From the NCBI RefSeq assembly GCF_002858935.1, contig NZ_PJRT01000033.1:1-64000 (forward strand): 64,000 nucleotides of DNA, written 5' to 3'. The position numbers were made by a program, and so were the translations under genes. Under the pieces are notes generated by a model. The model did no database searches. It was not told where the DNA came from and was given only the letters and a program-made list of their open reading frames with translations. Below are positions 35,838 through 46,808 of the stretch, piece by piece (positions within the stretch are counted from its first letter, which is position 1; each line of letters begins with the position of its first letter). The DNA is from Pantoea endophytica (GTDB lineage: Bacteria > Pseudomonadota > Gammaproteobacteria > Enterobacterales > Enterobacteriaceae).

Positions 35838-36773
35838 TCAACCAAACAGGCGCTGGCGGTTTTGCGTCAGCGCGTGCGCCACATCAGGCAGCATCGGGAA
35901 AGAACTCTGACCGCCATATTTCTGGATTGAGCAGGAACTGATTTCAGCCGCGAAAGGAATCGCTTCTTCCAGAGCGATGTTGTTCACCAGGCAATAGGCG
36001 ATGCCGCCAATAAAGGAATCCCCTGCGCCGGTGGTATCCACCACATCCGGACAGAACACAGCAGGATAATGTCTGGCACCGGCATCACCGGATAACACCG
36101 CGCCTTTCTCGCCCAGCGTGATAATCACCCGGCCATTCACCTTCTGCTGTAGCGCTGCCGCACAGGTCATCGCTTCCTTAACCGACGTGACAGCGGTATT
36201 GCTCATAAAGCTGGCTTCGGTCTCATTCACCACCAGTAAATCGACCTGACTCAGCGCCTGCGGAGAGATTTCGCGCGCCGGCGCGTTGTTGAGCAAAATC
36301 TGGCAATCGTGGCGGCGGGCCACGCTGATGGCTCGTTCAACCACACGATCGGGAATTTCCGACTGCAGGATTAACAGAGGCCGATCGCTAAATAATCCAT
36401 CTTGAATATCGGGTTCGCTAATCAGGTAGTTTGCGCCCTTAATAATGGTGCTGCAATAATCGCCGGATTCCAGAATCTGCACGATGCCAATGCCGGAGGT
36501 TTTTCCGCGCTGGCTAATGTTATCTACCGATACGCCGTTTTCATTCAGTGATTTTATGAGTTCGCTGCCATAAATATCATTGCCCACACAGCCCACCATA
36601 TTGACGTTCAGCCCCAGCTTGGCGCACTGAACCGCCTGGTTTGCCCCTTTACCGCCCGGCATCAACATTAATTCGTTGCCGGTAAACGTCTCCCCAATTT
36701 CCGGCAGGCGATCCTGCTGGACAAGAATGTCGTAGTTAAGACTGCCAATAACAACAATATTATGTTTCATCAT
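35838..36773 (-). CDS. Ribokinase-like sugar kinase (PfkB family)
   Basis: A 311-residue PfkB-family kinase close in pattern to ribokinase: IVVIGSLNYDILVQ at the start, MLMPGGKGANQAVQCAKLG near 37-55, and the catalytic DTTGAGDSFIGG near residue 250. It phosphorylates a sugar at the expense of ATP. It lies 8 bases behind the rpiR gene, so it is in the regulator operon, opposite to the isomerase and transporter genes it should work with. Ribose itself is possible but no rbsD or ABC genes are present. Confidence 0.88.
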   Translation of the reverse strand: MMKHNIVVIGSLNYDILVQQDRLPEIGETFTGNELMLMPGGKGANQAVQCAKLGLNVNMVGCVGNDIYGSELIKSLNENGVSVDNISQRGKTSGIGIVQILESGDYCSTIIKGANYLISEPDIQDGLFSDRPLLILQSEIPDRVVERAISVARRHDCQILLNNAPAREISPQALSQVDLLVVNETEASFMSNTAVTSVKEAMTCAAALQQKVNGRVIITLGEKGAVLSGDAGARHYPAVFCPDVVDTTGAGDSFIGGIAYCLVNNIALEEAIPFAAEISSCSIQKYGGQSSFPMLPDVAHALTQNRQRLFG

Positions 36774-36781
36774 TTCGGCCC

Positions 36782-37663
36782 TTAATTGGCGGTGCGCTTG
36801 GACGCAACCGCATTTCTGGTGTTGTGTAAACTGGTCTGACTTTTTTCGCTGGTCTTGCTGGCGATAAGGGTAAAGATGGCATCCAGAATATTCAGATGCA
36901 CAATGCGCGTGGTGGCGTTCTCTCCGGTAATCGGATTGTTTTTAACCGACGAGATAATCGAGTGCCGGGCAATTAAACTCAGTGGGCTGTTGGGATAATT
37001 GGTCAGGCAGATGGTTTCTGCGCCGTTCTCATTCGCCGCTTTTACCATCTGAATAATGTCCGTGGTTTGGCCGGAGTGAGAAATCGCCAGCAGGAGATCG
37101 CCGGGTTGCATCAATGAGGCGGTCATCAGCTGCTTGTGGCTGTCACTAAACACCGACGAGAAGATGCCGATCTTCAGCAGCTTATGATTGAAGTCATCAC
37201 AGATAGAACCTGAGCCACCGCACCCGGCAATAACTATGCGTGCGCTTTCTGGTTTATTAATAAACAGATACGCCACTGCTTTTATCACGGCACTGTTAAT
37301 CACGCTCAGGGAATCCTGCAGTGCCAGCACCGAATTTAAAAAGGTGCTTTCAATCACCTGCTCGACATATTTTTCTGAATCCGGGATTACCGGAATATCG
37401 ATAATATCTTCCTGCGTGCTGACTTGCCGGGCAATATTGATTTTCAGATCGTGAAAACCGGTAAAACCCAGTTTCTTCGATACTTTAGTAATGCTCGACA
37501 CGCTAACATTCAGATAATTCGCAATATCAGTGATGCACATTTTAGATAAAGACTGCGGATTGTCGTCAATAAAACGTGCAATTGAACGCTCCTTTTTTCC
37601 CAGCTCAGGCGCAAGCGTGCGAGCCAGCAGGAATATCTCATTGCCTTTAAGTCGATTATGCAT
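36782..37663 (-). CDS. RpiR/MurR-family regulator with SIS domain
   Basis: A 293-residue regulator. The N-terminal helix-turn-helix of the RpiR type lies at residues 25-75 (ITDIANYLNVSVSSITKVSKKLGF). A SIS sugar-phosphate binding domain lies at about 125-265 (ARIVIAGCGGSGSICDDF, then LLLAISHSGQTTDII). Such proteins sense a phosphosugar. The 323-base region upstream contains three matching inverted repeats, its likely operators, and the divergent operon. Confidence 0.9.
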   Translation of the reverse strand: MHNRLKGNEIFLLARTLAPELGKKERSIARFIDDNPQSLSKMCITDIANYLNVSVSSITKVSKKLGFTGFHDLKINIARQVSTQEDIIDIPVIPDSEKYVEQVIESTFLNSVLALQDSLSVINSAVIKAVAYLFINKPESARIVIAGCGGSGSICDDFNHKLLKIGIFSSVFSDSHKQLMTASLMQPGDLLLAISHSGQTTDIIQMVKAANENGAETICLTNYPNSPLSLIARHSIISSVKNNPITGENATTRIVHLNILDAIFTLIASKTSEKSQTSLHNTRNAVASKRTAN

Positions 37664-37759
37664 TTTGCGCGCTCATTAAAAACGTTGTCGCTAAGCTAGC
37701 ATGGCAGTTAGGGGAAAAGTGTTAACTGGATCACACGCTGTAAAACGTTTTACTGATGC

Positions 37760-37778
37760 ATTTTACTGTTAGTAAAAT
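37760..37778. promoter_or_regulatory. Candidate RpiR operator 1
   Basis: ATTTTACTGTTAGTAAAAT: perfect 8-bp arms with a 3-base spacer, in the region between the divergent rpiR and isomerase genes. The same arms recur at 37803 and 37849. Confidence 0.75.
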
Positions 37779-37802
37779 AAAAGTATCCTTATTGCGACTG
37801 TT

Positions 37803-37821
37803 ATTTCATTAACAGTAAAAT
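37803..37821. promoter_or_regulatory. Candidate RpiR operator 2
   Basis: ATTTCATTAACAGTAAAAT: same layout as operator 1 with mismatches in the left arm. Centre is 43 bases from that of operator 1. Confidence 0.65.
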
Positions 37822-37848
37822 GGCCATTTAACCTGTTGTATTGCAATG

Positions 37849-37867
37849 ATTTTACTCGCAGTAAAAT
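37849..37867. promoter_or_regulatory. Candidate RpiR operator 3
   Basis: ATTTTACTCGCAGTAAAAT: perfect arms identical to operator 1, different spacer. Centre is 46 bases from that of operator 2. Half-site-like TTTTACT recurs right after it, and CTACCG/CGGTAG at 37884-37908 forms a different inverted repeat. Confidence 0.75.
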
Positions 37868-37986
37868 TTTTACTATTATAAATCTACCGTTTATTTTATT
37901 AGCGGTAGTATTTAGCTGATCGCATTTACCTGATGAATATTCTCATTTATAAGAACATGGAAATCCCATTAAAGGTAATTTAAAAA

Positions 37987-38940
37987 ATGAAATTCTCATC
38001 ACGTATAAATTCATTTCGCTCCAGAGCCGATCTGTTTGCGGCGAAGAACAATATGGATACTTGCGATCTTATTACGCGTATGGGTAGCGTTGCGGGCTTG
38101 ACGCATATTGAGCTGAATTATCCGGAACACTTTATTGGTCAGGATAAAGCGCTGATTAAACAGACCATCGCCGATAACAATTTGCAGGTGGGCGGCATCG
38201 CACTGCGTTATAACAAAGAGTTCATCGAGGGTGAATTCACCAATCCTGATGCCGCACTGCGTAAAAAAGCGATCGAAATTACCCTCGAAGCCGCAGAGAT
38301 GTGCAAATACCTCGGCGGCAATACCGTCACGCTGTGGTTTGGCTATGATGGTTATGATTATCCATTCCAGCAGGATTACTTCCGCGCCTATGAGTGGCTG
38401 GTCAGCGCATTACAGACCGTGACCCAGGCACACGCGGATATGCAATTCAGTTTTGAATATAAGCCGTATGAACCGCGCACCTTCTCCTTTATTGGTGATG
38501 TCTCTTCAACGCTGATGCTGATTGATGATGTAGGCTCCGACAATCTTGGTATTACCCTCGATTTCTGTCACATGATCATGAAGAAAGAGAATCCCGCTTT
38601 CTCACTGTTCCAGTCGGCACGCAAAAACCGTCTGGTGGGCTTCCACCTAAATGATGGTTATGGCCATTTTGATGATGGATTGATGCTGGGTTCCGTGCAC
38701 CTGATGCAGACGCTGGAATACATCTATTACGCAAAACGCGTTAACTTCAGCGGCCTGATCTATTTCGATACCTTCCCAAGCCGTGAAGATCCGGTTGCCG
38801 AATGCGCGCAAAACATTCGCATGTATAAAGCGCTCTCCAGCTTTATTGATCGTCTGAGCATTGATGAAATCGATCAGCTGATTAAAAGCCAGGATGCGCT
38901 GAAAGTGCAGGGCATGCTGATGAAAATCATCGCTGAATAA
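37987..38940 (+). CDS. Sugar isomerase/epimerase-like TIM-barrel protein
   Basis: A 317-residue protein of the xylose-isomerase-like TIM-barrel family. Probable metal ligands are in FSFEYKPYEPR, GITLDFCHMIM and VGFHLNDGYG. Similar proteins are L-rhamnose isomerase-like or keto-sugar epimerases. It is the first gene of the right arm of the RpiR locus, behind three operator repeats, and is followed by an RbtT-type transporter. With the divergent ribokinase-like enzyme it could make a path: import, isomerise, phosphorylate. The substrate is not known. Confidence 0.8.
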   Translation: MKFSSRINSFRSRADLFAAKNNMDTCDLITRMGSVAGLTHIELNYPEHFIGQDKALIKQTIADNNLQVGGIALRYNKEFIEGEFTNPDAALRKKAIEITLEAAEMCKYLGGNTVTLWFGYDGYDYPFQQDYFRAYEWLVSALQTVTQAHADMQFSFEYKPYEPRTFSFIGDVSSTLMLIDDVGSDNLGITLDFCHMIMKKENPAFSLFQSARKNRLVGFHLNDGYGHFDDGLMLGSVHLMQTLEYIYYAKRVNFSGLIYFDTFPSREDPVAECAQNIRMYKALSSFIDRLSIDEIDQLIKSQDALKVQGMLMKIIAE

Positions 38941-39002
38941 AAACAAAATCAAAACTTACCTCTATTAACTACCACCAGTCAGTGTCTGACACGGGGGAAA
39001 CT

Positions 39003-40238
39003 ATGTTCGACAAAATAGGTTTGCCTAAAAACTTGCTTTGGGGCTATATCGGCCTCGCGATATTCATGATCGGCGATGGTGTAGAACAAGCGTGGATTGC
39101 CATCTGGCTGGTGGATAAAGGGCTGTCTGTCGCGCAAGCCTCTTATCTGATCACCGCATACGGTGTCACCGTGACGCTGGCGGCCTGGGTGACCGGCGTA
39201 CTGGTGCAAACCCTCGGCCCGCGCAAAGTGATGCTGTATGGGTTGATCACCTTTGTTATCGGCAGTATCGGGTTTATCGGCGTTGGCCTCAAGACCATGC
39301 ACATGGCCTGGATGCTGCCGTTTTATGCCATTCGCGGCATCGGTTATCCACTGTTTGCCTACTCGTTTCTCATCTGGATTAACTACAGCACGCCGGTGGA
39401 GCGCCGTTCTACCGCAGTGGGTTGGTTCTGGTTTACCTTCTCGCTGGGTTTGAGCGTCATCGGTCCGTTCTTCTCCTCGCTGGCATTGCCGGTGATGGGC
39501 GAAATTCATGTGCTGTGGGTCGGCATGGTATTTGTGGTCGTCGGCTCCGTGTTAGGCATTTGGGTGAACCGCGACGTGGTACCGGCATCTGAAATTCATC
39601 CTTTCAGCGCGGCGGAGTTAATTAAAGGCATCACCATTCTGCAGCGTCCGGTGATTGCGATGGGATTGGTGGTGAAATCGGTAAACGGCATCGCCCAATA
39701 TGGCCTGGCGACCTTCCTGCCGCTCTATCTGATCAGTTTCGGCTACAGTAAAACCGAATGGTTGCATATGTGGTCGGCGGTGTTCCTGGTGGCGATTTTC
39801 GCCAACTTGTTCTTTGGTTTCTTTGGCGATAAGTTTGGCTGGCGTACCACTATTATGTGGGTCGGTGGCTTTGGTTATGCCGCGGTGCTGATTTTGGTCT
39901 GGGCCGTGCCGCAGGTGCTGGGCCACAACTTCTATGTGATGGCGTTCGTGTTGTGCCTGTGCGGCATTACCATGGCGGGTTATGTGCCGCTGTCGGCGCT
40001 GTTCCCGTTGCTGGCCCCGGACAGCAAAGGCGCGGCAATGTCGGTGCTGAATCTGGGCGCAGGTCTCGGCGCGTTTATAGCTCCTGCCATCACCGCGCTG
40101 TTCTACTCATCGCTGGGCGCGGGCGGGGTGCTGGGGATTTATGCCGGGCTTTATGTTCTGAGCGGTGTATTGACGCCATTCCTGAAAACGCCTGAAGAGC
40201 TGGATGCGCGGGTGGCGATGACGGATAAAGCGGCCTGA
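39003..40238 (+). CDS. RbtT/DalT/CsbX-family MFS transporter
   Basis: A 411-residue 12-helix transporter. The family pattern of ribitol (RbtT) and D-arabitol (DalT) carriers is visible: LLWGYIGLAIFMIGDGVEQAW at the start (key residues GDGVE), FLIWINYSTPVERRSTAVGW in the loop after helix 4, and GWFWFTFSLGLSVIG. Start ATG 39003 has GGGGGA before it. It should bring in a pentitol or related sugar for the isomerase and kinase of this locus. A good terminator follows. Confidence 0.88.
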   Translation: MFDKIGLPKNLLWGYIGLAIFMIGDGVEQAWIAIWLVDKGLSVAQASYLITAYGVTVTLAAWVTGVLVQTLGPRKVMLYGLITFVIGSIGFIGVGLKTMHMAWMLPFYAIRGIGYPLFAYSFLIWINYSTPVERRSTAVGWFWFTFSLGLSVIGPFFSSLALPVMGEIHVLWVGMVFVVVGSVLGIWVNRDVVPASEIHPFSAAELIKGITILQRPVIAMGLVVKSVNGIAQYGLATFLPLYLISFGYSKTEWLHMWSAVFLVAIFANLFFGFFGDKFGWRTTIMWVGGFGYAAVLILVWAVPQVLGHNFYVMAFVLCLCGITMAGYVPLSALFPLLAPDSKGAAMSVLNLGAGLGAFIAPAITALFYSSLGAGGVLGIYAGLYVLSGVLTPFLKTPEELDARVAMTDKAA

Positions 40239-40262
40239 AAGACGTGAGATTTTCGTTATAAA

Positions 40263-40292
40263 AAAAAGCCCAGTTAATTAACTGGGCTTTTT
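40263..40292. terminator. Bidirectional terminator between rbtT-like gene and ychF
   Basis: AAAAAGCCCAGTT and AACTGGGCTTTTT form a perfect stem with loop AATT and T runs on both strands, between two convergent genes. Confidence 0.92.
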
Positions 40293-40307
40293 ATTGCGAT
40301 TAAGAGA

Positions 40308-41399
40308 TTAGACGTTGAACAAGAAGTTCATCACATCGCCATCTTTAACGATGTACTCTTTACCTTCTGAGCGCATTTTACCGGCTTCTTTTGCGCCTTG
40401 TTCGCCTTTAAACGCAACGAAATCTTCAAACGCGATGGTCTGAGCGCGGATAAAGCCTTTCTCGAAGTCGGTATGGATTTTACCCGCCGCCTGTGGCGCG
40501 GTGGCGCCGACAGGAATGGTCCATGCACGCACTTCTTTCACGCCTGCGGTGAAGTAGGTTTGCAGGTTGAGCAGCGCATAACCGGCGCGGATCACGCGGT
40601 TCAGGCCCGGCTCTTCCAGACCCAGTTCAGCCATGAACTCGTCGCGTTCGTCATCTTCCAGCTCAGCGATATCAGATTCAACGGCAGCACACACTGGCAC
40701 CACCACCGAACCTTCGGCTTCGGCGATCGCGCGCACCTGATCGAGGTACGAATTGTTTTCGAAACCGTCTTCGTTGACGTTAGCGATGTACATGGTTGGC
40801 TTCAGCGTCAGGAAGCTGAGGTAGCGGATGGCCGCTTTCTCGTCAGCATCCAGATTCAGTGCGCGCAGCATGCCCGCTTCTGACAGATGCGGCAGGCACT
40901 TCTCCAGCGCAGCCAGCTCGGCTTTGGCATCTTTGTCGCCGCCTTTTGCTTTCTTCTGGCAACGCTGAATCGCACGTTCGCAGGTGTCGAGATCCGACAG
41001 CGCCAGCTCGGTGTTGATGACGTCAATATCTTCCGCCGGGTTAACTTTACCGGCAACGTGGATGATGTTGTCGTTTTCAAAGCAGCGCACCACGTGACCG
41101 ATGGCTTCGGTTTCACGGATGTTAGTCAGGAACTGGTTGCCCAGGCCTTCACCTTTGGACGCGCCTTTCACCAGACCGGCGATATCGACGAATTCCATGG
41201 TGGTGGGCACGACGCGCTGTGGCTTAACAATCTCGCTCAGCTGATCGAGGCGCAGATCGGGCATTGGTACCACACCGGTGTTTGGCTCGATGGTGCAGAA
41301 CGGAAAGTTGGCTGCTTCGATACCCGCTTTAGTCAGCGCGTTGAACAGGGTGGATTTACCGACGTTCGGCAGGCCCACAATACCGCATTTAAATCCCAT
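40308..41399 (-). CDS. ychF: YchF, Obg-like ATPase
   Basis: A 363-residue P-loop protein: [21 protein letters not shown] at the start (G1), the switch region with [18 protein letters not shown] (G3), a coiled-coil insert and a C-terminal TGS domain. The G4 region reads NVNED, as in YchF proteins that prefer ATP over GTP. It binds ribosomes and takes part in oxidative-stress control. It lies 111 bases downstream of pth, the conserved pair. Confidence 0.96.
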   Translation of the reverse strand: MGFKCGIVGLPNVGKSTLFNALTKAGIEAANFPFCTIEPNTGVVPMPDLRLDQLSEIVKPQRVVPTTMEFVDIAGLVKGASKGEGLGNQFLTNIRETEAIGHVVRCFENDNIIHVAGKVNPAEDIDVINTELALSDLDTCERAIQRCQKKAKGGDKDAKAELAALEKCLPHLSEAGMLRALNLDADEKAAIRYLSFLTLKPTMYIANVNEDGFENNSYLDQVRAIAEAEGSVVVPVCAAVESDIAELEDDERDEFMAELGLEEPGLNRVIRAGYALLNLQTYFTAGVKEVRAWTIPVGATAPQAAGKIHTDFEKGFIRAQTIAFEDFVAFKGEQGAKEAGKMRSEGKEYIVKDGDVMNFLFNV

Positions 41400-41510
41400 G
41401 GTCTGATTACCTTTCTCACTGAGTGCGCAGCGCTGTTCAATAGCGCCGACAGATTCAAAAAATTTCGCGCATTATACACAGAATTGCCTTCTGCGGCGCG
41501 GGAATTGGCC

Positions 41511-42098
41511 TTAGCCCGCCTTGAACGCGTGCAGGCGGTTCATCGCCTTAATCTTGTCTTCTTTCAGCCACAGTTCGGTGCAGCGCACCGCTTCGTCTAC
41601 GGCATCATCAATCAGCTTTTGTTCGCTGGCTGGCGGCTTACCCAGCACGAAACCGGTCACTTTATTGCGGTCGCCAGGATGGCCAATACCCACGCGTAAA
41701 CGGTGAAAATTATTGTTGTTGCCCAGCTTGCTGATGATGTCTTTCAGGCCGTTATGGCCGCCGTGGCCGCCACCTTGCTTGAATTTCGCCACGCCCGGCG
41801 GTAAATCCAGCTCATCGTGCGCTACCAAAATCTCTTCTGGCGCAATGCGATAAAAAGTCGCCATCGCCGCCACCGCTTTGCCGCTGAGATTCATAAAAGT
41901 GGTGGGCACCAGCAGGCGCACATCTTCTCCCGCCAGCGACAGGCGCGCGGTGTAGCCATAAAACTTTGGCTCGTCTTTTAACGACTGATTGTTGCGGCTC
42001 GCCAGTAAATCGACATACCAGGCGCCAGCGTTATGGCGGGTTGCGGCGTATTCAGCGCCGGGATTGGCCAGCCCCACAATCAGTTTAATGCTGCTCAC
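41511..42098 (-). CDS. pth: Peptidyl-tRNA hydrolase
   Basis: A 195-residue Pth, which recycles tRNA from prematurely released peptidyl-tRNA. The family start is [20 protein letters not shown], with catalytic His in TRHNAGAW, the substrate-binding [10 protein letters not shown], and [13 protein letters not shown]. The GTG start at 42098 gives the same length as the E. coli enzyme; a longer frame begins in non-conserved sequence. ychF follows downstream. Confidence 0.96.
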   Translation of the reverse strand: MSSIKLIVGLANPGAEYAATRHNAGAWYVDLLASRNNQSLKDEPKFYGYTARLSLAGEDVRLLVPTTFMNLSGKAVAAMATFYRIAPEEILVAHDELDLPPGVAKFKQGGGHGGHNGLKDIISKLGNNNNFHRLRVGIGHPGDRNKVTGFVLGKPPASEQKLIDDAVDEAVRCTELWLKEDKIKAMNRLHAFKAG

Positions 42099-42355
42099 GA
42101 TGTTTATCCTGTCTTGCTGCGGAAAGGGCGATAGTTTACTGCCTGGCGGCACGGATGACAAAGGCCACGCGCCACAGATAATGTCTCTACGTGACTAATC
42201 ATTTTCTATCGAAATCAAGGCGCTGGCGGTAAAGATTTGTCAAAGGTTGTGAAGGATATGTGATCCTGTACGCAACTTAAGCGGCAGGTATTGTCTAAGC
42301 TTATGGCTAGTTAACCATACGTGCTGTTTTGCTTTTAAAAGGATGGAGGTGGATC

Positions 42356-42631
42356 ATGAAACGTCAAAATTGCCGCTTTGTAGGTAACGGTTTGATGTGT
42401 TTGGGTTTACTGACGATGGTATTAGGCGTCGGCTATTCCATTATCAACCAGCTTCCTTCACTCAACCTGCCGCAATTCCTTGCGCACGGTGCGATGTTCA
42501 GCATCTTTGTTGGCGCTTTACTGTGGCTGGTGGGCGCGCGCGTCAGCGGACGTGAGCGCGTGGAAGATCGTTATTACTGGTTACGTCATTACGGCGATAA
42601 GCGTTGCCGTCGCAATCACTCATCACATTAA
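42356..42631 (+). CDS. ychH: YchH stress-related inner-membrane protein
   Basis: A 91-residue protein with two membrane helices (about residues 9-29 and 43-62) and a basic tail, matching E. coli YchH in length and position next to pth. E. coli YchH responds to stress and affects biofilm. Start ATG 42356 is preceded by GGAGGTGG. Its 3' end overlaps that of the opposite GGDEF gene by 4 bases. Confidence 0.9.
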   Translation: MKRQNCRFVGNGLMCLGLLTMVLGVGYSIINQLPSLNLPQFLAHGAMFSIFVGALLWLVGARVSGRERVEDRYYWLRHYGDKRCRRNHSSH

Positions 42632-43803
42632 GTGAGTACGGTTTGCTGTAGCGGCTGTAACTGCGCGAGATAACGTTCGATGCGGTTACGGCCGCTGGCT
42701 TTTGCACGGTACAACGCTTCATCGGCCAGCGCCAGCAACAGCGGGAAAGGTTCGCCGGGCTGCAGCGCGGTGGCAAAGCCGATGCTGACGGTATAACGCA
42801 CGTCGTTAGGTTGCGACAGCTGTGTCGCCAAACGGATACGTTCACATACCCGCTGCGCCTGCTCGGCATCGCCGGGAATGATCGCAGCAAACTCCTCGCC
42901 ACCCAAACGGGCAAAATGTCCACTCTCTGGCATCAACGCCTGCACCACCTGACAAAAATCGATTAACACTTGATCGCCTTGCTGATGGCCGAAACGGTCA
43001 TTGATGCTTTTAAAATGGTCCAGATCGAACAGCACCGCGCTATAGACAAAGTGTTGTGACTGTCGCGCGCTGCGCAATAACATTTTATCGGCCTGCTCGA
43101 ATAGCGCGCGACGGTTCCACACGCTGGTGAGCGGATCGTGCATTGATGCCAGCTTGTGGGCGATTTGCGTGCGCTCGTTGACCATTGCCAGAATGGTGAA
43201 ACTCAGGCCAATAACACACAGAATGGATTCAAGAATCACATACACTGAGAAGGTGGAACCGCCAATCGCACCGCGCACCGGCGTCGCCACCGCATCGTCC
43301 AGAAAGATACGCGCCACGTGAAACAGCAAATGGATCCATAGCAGGATTTGCGCCGGCCAGAAGGTGACGGTCAACGACGCGCGCACGCGCCACAGCAAGC
43401 GGATTAGCGCGCCGGTATAGATGATGCACAGCAGGCAAACCACCAGCACGCGCTTCGGCTGGCTGTGATAAAACGCGGGGAACAGGCACAAAATCGCCCA
43501 CAACAAACCGCCGCCTAACCAGCTGAGGCCAATCGCTTTTCCGCAGAAGATGCGGAAGGCATTGAGCAGATTGCCATAAGCCAGCAACAGCATGACGTTG
43601 CCGACCGCGACCGGTAAAAAATGGAATCCCGCACTGCGTAAGCTGCTAAGGAACACCGCCGCCAGGGTTAAAACCAGCGCCAGCGTGGTGCAGCCCAATA
43701 CGCGATCGTACTGCGCACCGACCCAGGCAAAAATCAAAATGATACTCAAAAACCCCAGCACAAAGAGCTCGCAAACAAACAGTGTGTAGAGGTCGAGAGT
43801 CAT
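42628..43803 (-). CDS. Membrane-bound diguanylate cyclase (GGDEF)
   Basis: A 391-residue protein with six or so N-terminal membrane helices (about residues 5-215) and a C-terminal GGDEF domain. The active site reads GGEEF, with FDLDHFKSINDRFGHQQGDQ upstream as in active cyclases, so it should make c-di-GMP from GTP. The RxxD inhibitory site five residues before GGEEF is not present (the segment is PESG). No known sensory domain is recognised in the membrane part. It occupies the place between ychH and prs where E. coli has the dauA transporter. Confidence 0.9.
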   Translation of the reverse strand: MTLDLYTLFVCELFVLGFLSIILIFAWVGAQYDRVLGCTTLALVLTLAAVFLSSLRSAGFHFLPVAVGNVMLLLAYGNLLNAFRIFCGKAIGLSWLGGGLLWAILCLFPAFYHSQPKRVLVVCLLCIIYTGALIRLLWRVRASLTVTFWPAQILLWIHLLFHVARIFLDDAVATPVRGAIGGSTFSVYVILESILCVIGLSFTILAMVNERTQIAHKLASMHDPLTSVWNRRALFEQADKMLLRSARQSQHFVYSAVLFDLDHFKSINDRFGHQQGDQVLIDFCQVVQALMPESGHFARLGGEEFAAIIPGDAEQAQRVCERIRLATQLSQPNDVRYTVSIGFATALQPGEPFPLLLALADEALYRAKASGRNRIERYLAQLQPLQQTVLT

Positions 43804-43990
43804 AGTGGTCGGAGCTCTTAAAAAAGTGGGGAAGAAAATACCATTAATTATTGGAGCGCTAAAGGGCGGCAATGCGAGTTGATGGAAAAGAGTGGATGGC
43901 AGCGAGAATAGCGAGATTTAACGAAATTTATCGCGCAAATATCAATGGGGAAAGTGGCTTAATCGGTGAGTCAGATTGAGGGCCGGGTGC

Positions 43991-44019
43991 AAAGAAAAAC
44001 CGGGCACGAGGCCCGGTTT
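43991..44019 (-). terminator. Terminator of prs
   Basis: On the - strand, AAACCGGGCC and GCCCGGTTTT form a GC-rich stem with a short loop and TTTTTCTTT tail, just after the prs stop. Confidence 0.9.
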
Positions 44020-44030
44020 CACGCGATGAA

Positions 44031-45050
<1,020 letters not shown>

Positions 45051-45102
45051 TCATACGGGTGTGTTAATGCGCAACATGCAGTGTCTGGAACGGGTGACAC
45101 TG

Positions 45103-45972
45103 TCACGTAGACGCTTTTAGCCCAGAAAGTGTGCGCTGTAACGGCGAGAGGTTAAGCCCGCGCGCCACAAATCCGCAAATCCATTTCGGGGCAAGCTCCA
45201 GCACCTGACGTGCGTCGGATTCGGTGTCAAATTCAGCAAACACACAAGCTCCGGTCCCAGTCAGGCGCGACGGCGCGTATTCTAGCAGCCAGGAAAGCAG
45301 CTCATCAACCTTACGAAAACGTTTTCTTGCCACAGCCTCACAATCATTGTGAAAAGGACGCTGTAACAGTTCATCTAATGTGCGGATTGGTGAATCGCGC
45401 GTCAGTTCGGGATCGCAGAACAGATCTGGCGTCGCGATGCTCACGCCTGGATGCGCCACCAGATACCATTTTTCTGCCGGTTCAGCCGGCTGCAACAGTT
45501 CGCCCACGCCTTCTGCAAAGGCCGCATGACCTCCAATAAACACTGGCACATCCGCGCCCAGTTTGATACCAATCGTCGCCAGCTCAGCAACACTTAATCC
45601 GGTTTGCCACAGATGATTCAGCGCCACTAACACCGTTGCCGCATCTGAAGAGCCGCCGCCAAGCCCGCCGCCCATCGGCAAAACCTTCTCCAGCGCGATG
45701 CTGGCACCGGCCTGCGCGGGCAAGGTGCCACGCGCAGCGGCAACGGTTTTTAACGCCTGCGCAGCACGCACAATCAGGTTCTCGTCATCCGACACGCCAG
45801 TCAGCGGCGTCAGCAGCGTTATCTTGCCGCTGCTGTCCGGTGTGATTTCCAGCGTGTCACCGTAATCGAGGAACTGAAACAGCGTTTGCAGATTGTGGTA
45901 GCCGTCAGCACGACGGCCAGTGATATACAGGAACAGATTCAGTTTTGCTGGCGCGGGCCACGTGGTGATCAT
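45103..45972 (-). CDS. ispE: 4-diphosphocytidyl-2-C-methyl-D-erythritol kinase
   Basis: A 289-residue GHMP kinase of the non-mevalonate isoprenoid pathway: [21 protein letters not shown] at the start (key residues KLNLFL and DGYH), and the ATP loop [17 protein letters not shown]. Its start overlaps the lolB stop (ATGA). Together with prs downstream it keeps the E. coli lolB-ispE-prs order. Confidence 0.96.
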   Translation of the reverse strand: MITTWPAPAKLNLFLYITGRRADGYHNLQTLFQFLDYGDTLEITPDSSGKITLLTPLTGVSDDENLIVRAAQALKTVAAARGTLPAQAGASIALEKVLPMGGGLGGGSSDAATVLVALNHLWQTGLSVAELATIGIKLGADVPVFIGGHAAFAEGVGELLQPAEPAEKWYLVAHPGVSIATPDLFCDPELTRDSPIRTLDELLQRPFHNDCEAVARKRFRKVDELLSWLLEYAPSRLTGTGACVFAEFDTESDARQVLELAPKWICGFVARGLNLSPLQRTLSGLKAST

Positions 45973-46592
45973 TGAGTGGTCCAGCTATCCATGCGTAATT
46001 TGATGCGCTGACCGCCTTCAGACAGCTCCAGATTCGCTGGCAGCGGCGGATTCACTTTGCTGTCGTAATCAGAAATGTTCACTTTCCACTGCTGACCGTT
46101 GCGGCTGTAGTTCAGGCTTTGCAGCTGGTAGTTGTTATTCAGCTGATAATCGCTGGCATCGCCCGGCAAGCCCATCATCCACTGACGCAGATTGGCGAGC
46201 GGGATATCCATGCCGGTAAGCTGTGAAATCATCTTCTCGGCATCGTTACTCACGTAGCGCTTGCCTTTGTTATCCACGATCTGCACCACGGAACCTTGTG
46301 CATCCAACTGCAATTCGGTGCTGCCCAGCGGATTGGTCAGCAGCAGGCGATAGCGATCCGCAGCGGTTTGCTGCCAGTTAAAGCGTGCATACACTTTTTG
46401 CTTATCCGACAGGTAAGCGAACGCACCGCGCGTCTGATACTGGCTGATTTTCGCCACGGCTTGCTGATGCTGCTGCCATTGCGGTGACGTGGTGCTTGGG
46501 CCCGGACCTTGTGGTTTGTTAATGGTACATGCAGCCAGTAACACGCTGGCAAGGGGTAAAAGGCGCAGTAACTTGCGCGGGGGCAAATGCAT
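45969..46592 (-). CDS. lolB: Outer-membrane lipoprotein receptor LolB
   Basis: A 207-residue lipoprotein, the same length as E. coli LolB. The signal peptide ends in the lipobox LLAAC. The mature part has the LolB half-barrel features [20 protein letters not shown] and [16 protein letters not shown]. It takes lipoproteins from LolA and inserts them in the outer membrane. It is divergent from hemA, with a 216-base shared region. Confidence 0.95.
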   Translation of the reverse strand: MHLPPRKLLRLLPLASVLLAACTINKPQGPGPSTTSPQWQQHQQAVAKISQYQTRGAFAYLSDKQKVYARFNWQQTAADRYRLLLTNPLGSTELQLDAQGSVVQIVDNKGKRYVSNDAEKMISQLTGMDIPLANLRQWMMGLPGDASDYQLNNNYQLQSLNYSRNGQQWKVNISDYDSKVNPPLPANLELSEGGQRIKLRMDSWTTQ

Positions 46593-46808
46593 CACGTGGT
46601 CATCTCCTCAGACACGTTTTTACTTCGTAACCGGTAACGCTAACCATCCGCATGTAAGCCGTCAATGCTGTTATGGCAATAATTGCGCACGATCAGTTTA
46701 ATCTTATTACTGTCATAGGCTTTGTATGGCTTTTCTTGACCTGTGGCATCTTGTAGAATGCGCTGCACAAAACCCTGACAACACTTGGGATATCCCAACC
46801 CGAATCAC

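Noticed and set aside
37741-37910. AT-rich repeats before the isomerase gene as a possible CRISPR array
   Set aside because: The repeats are 19-bp inverted repeats, only three in number, with no uniform spacers and no cas genes; they fit operators.
40887-41699. Open frame of 270 codons opposite ychF and pth
   Set aside because: It spans two well-known genes and their gap on the opposite strand, with no recognisable domain.
46736-46759. Promoter-like TTGACC and TAGAAT before hemA
   Set aside because: The two boxes are only 12 bases apart, too close to work as one sigma-70 promoter.
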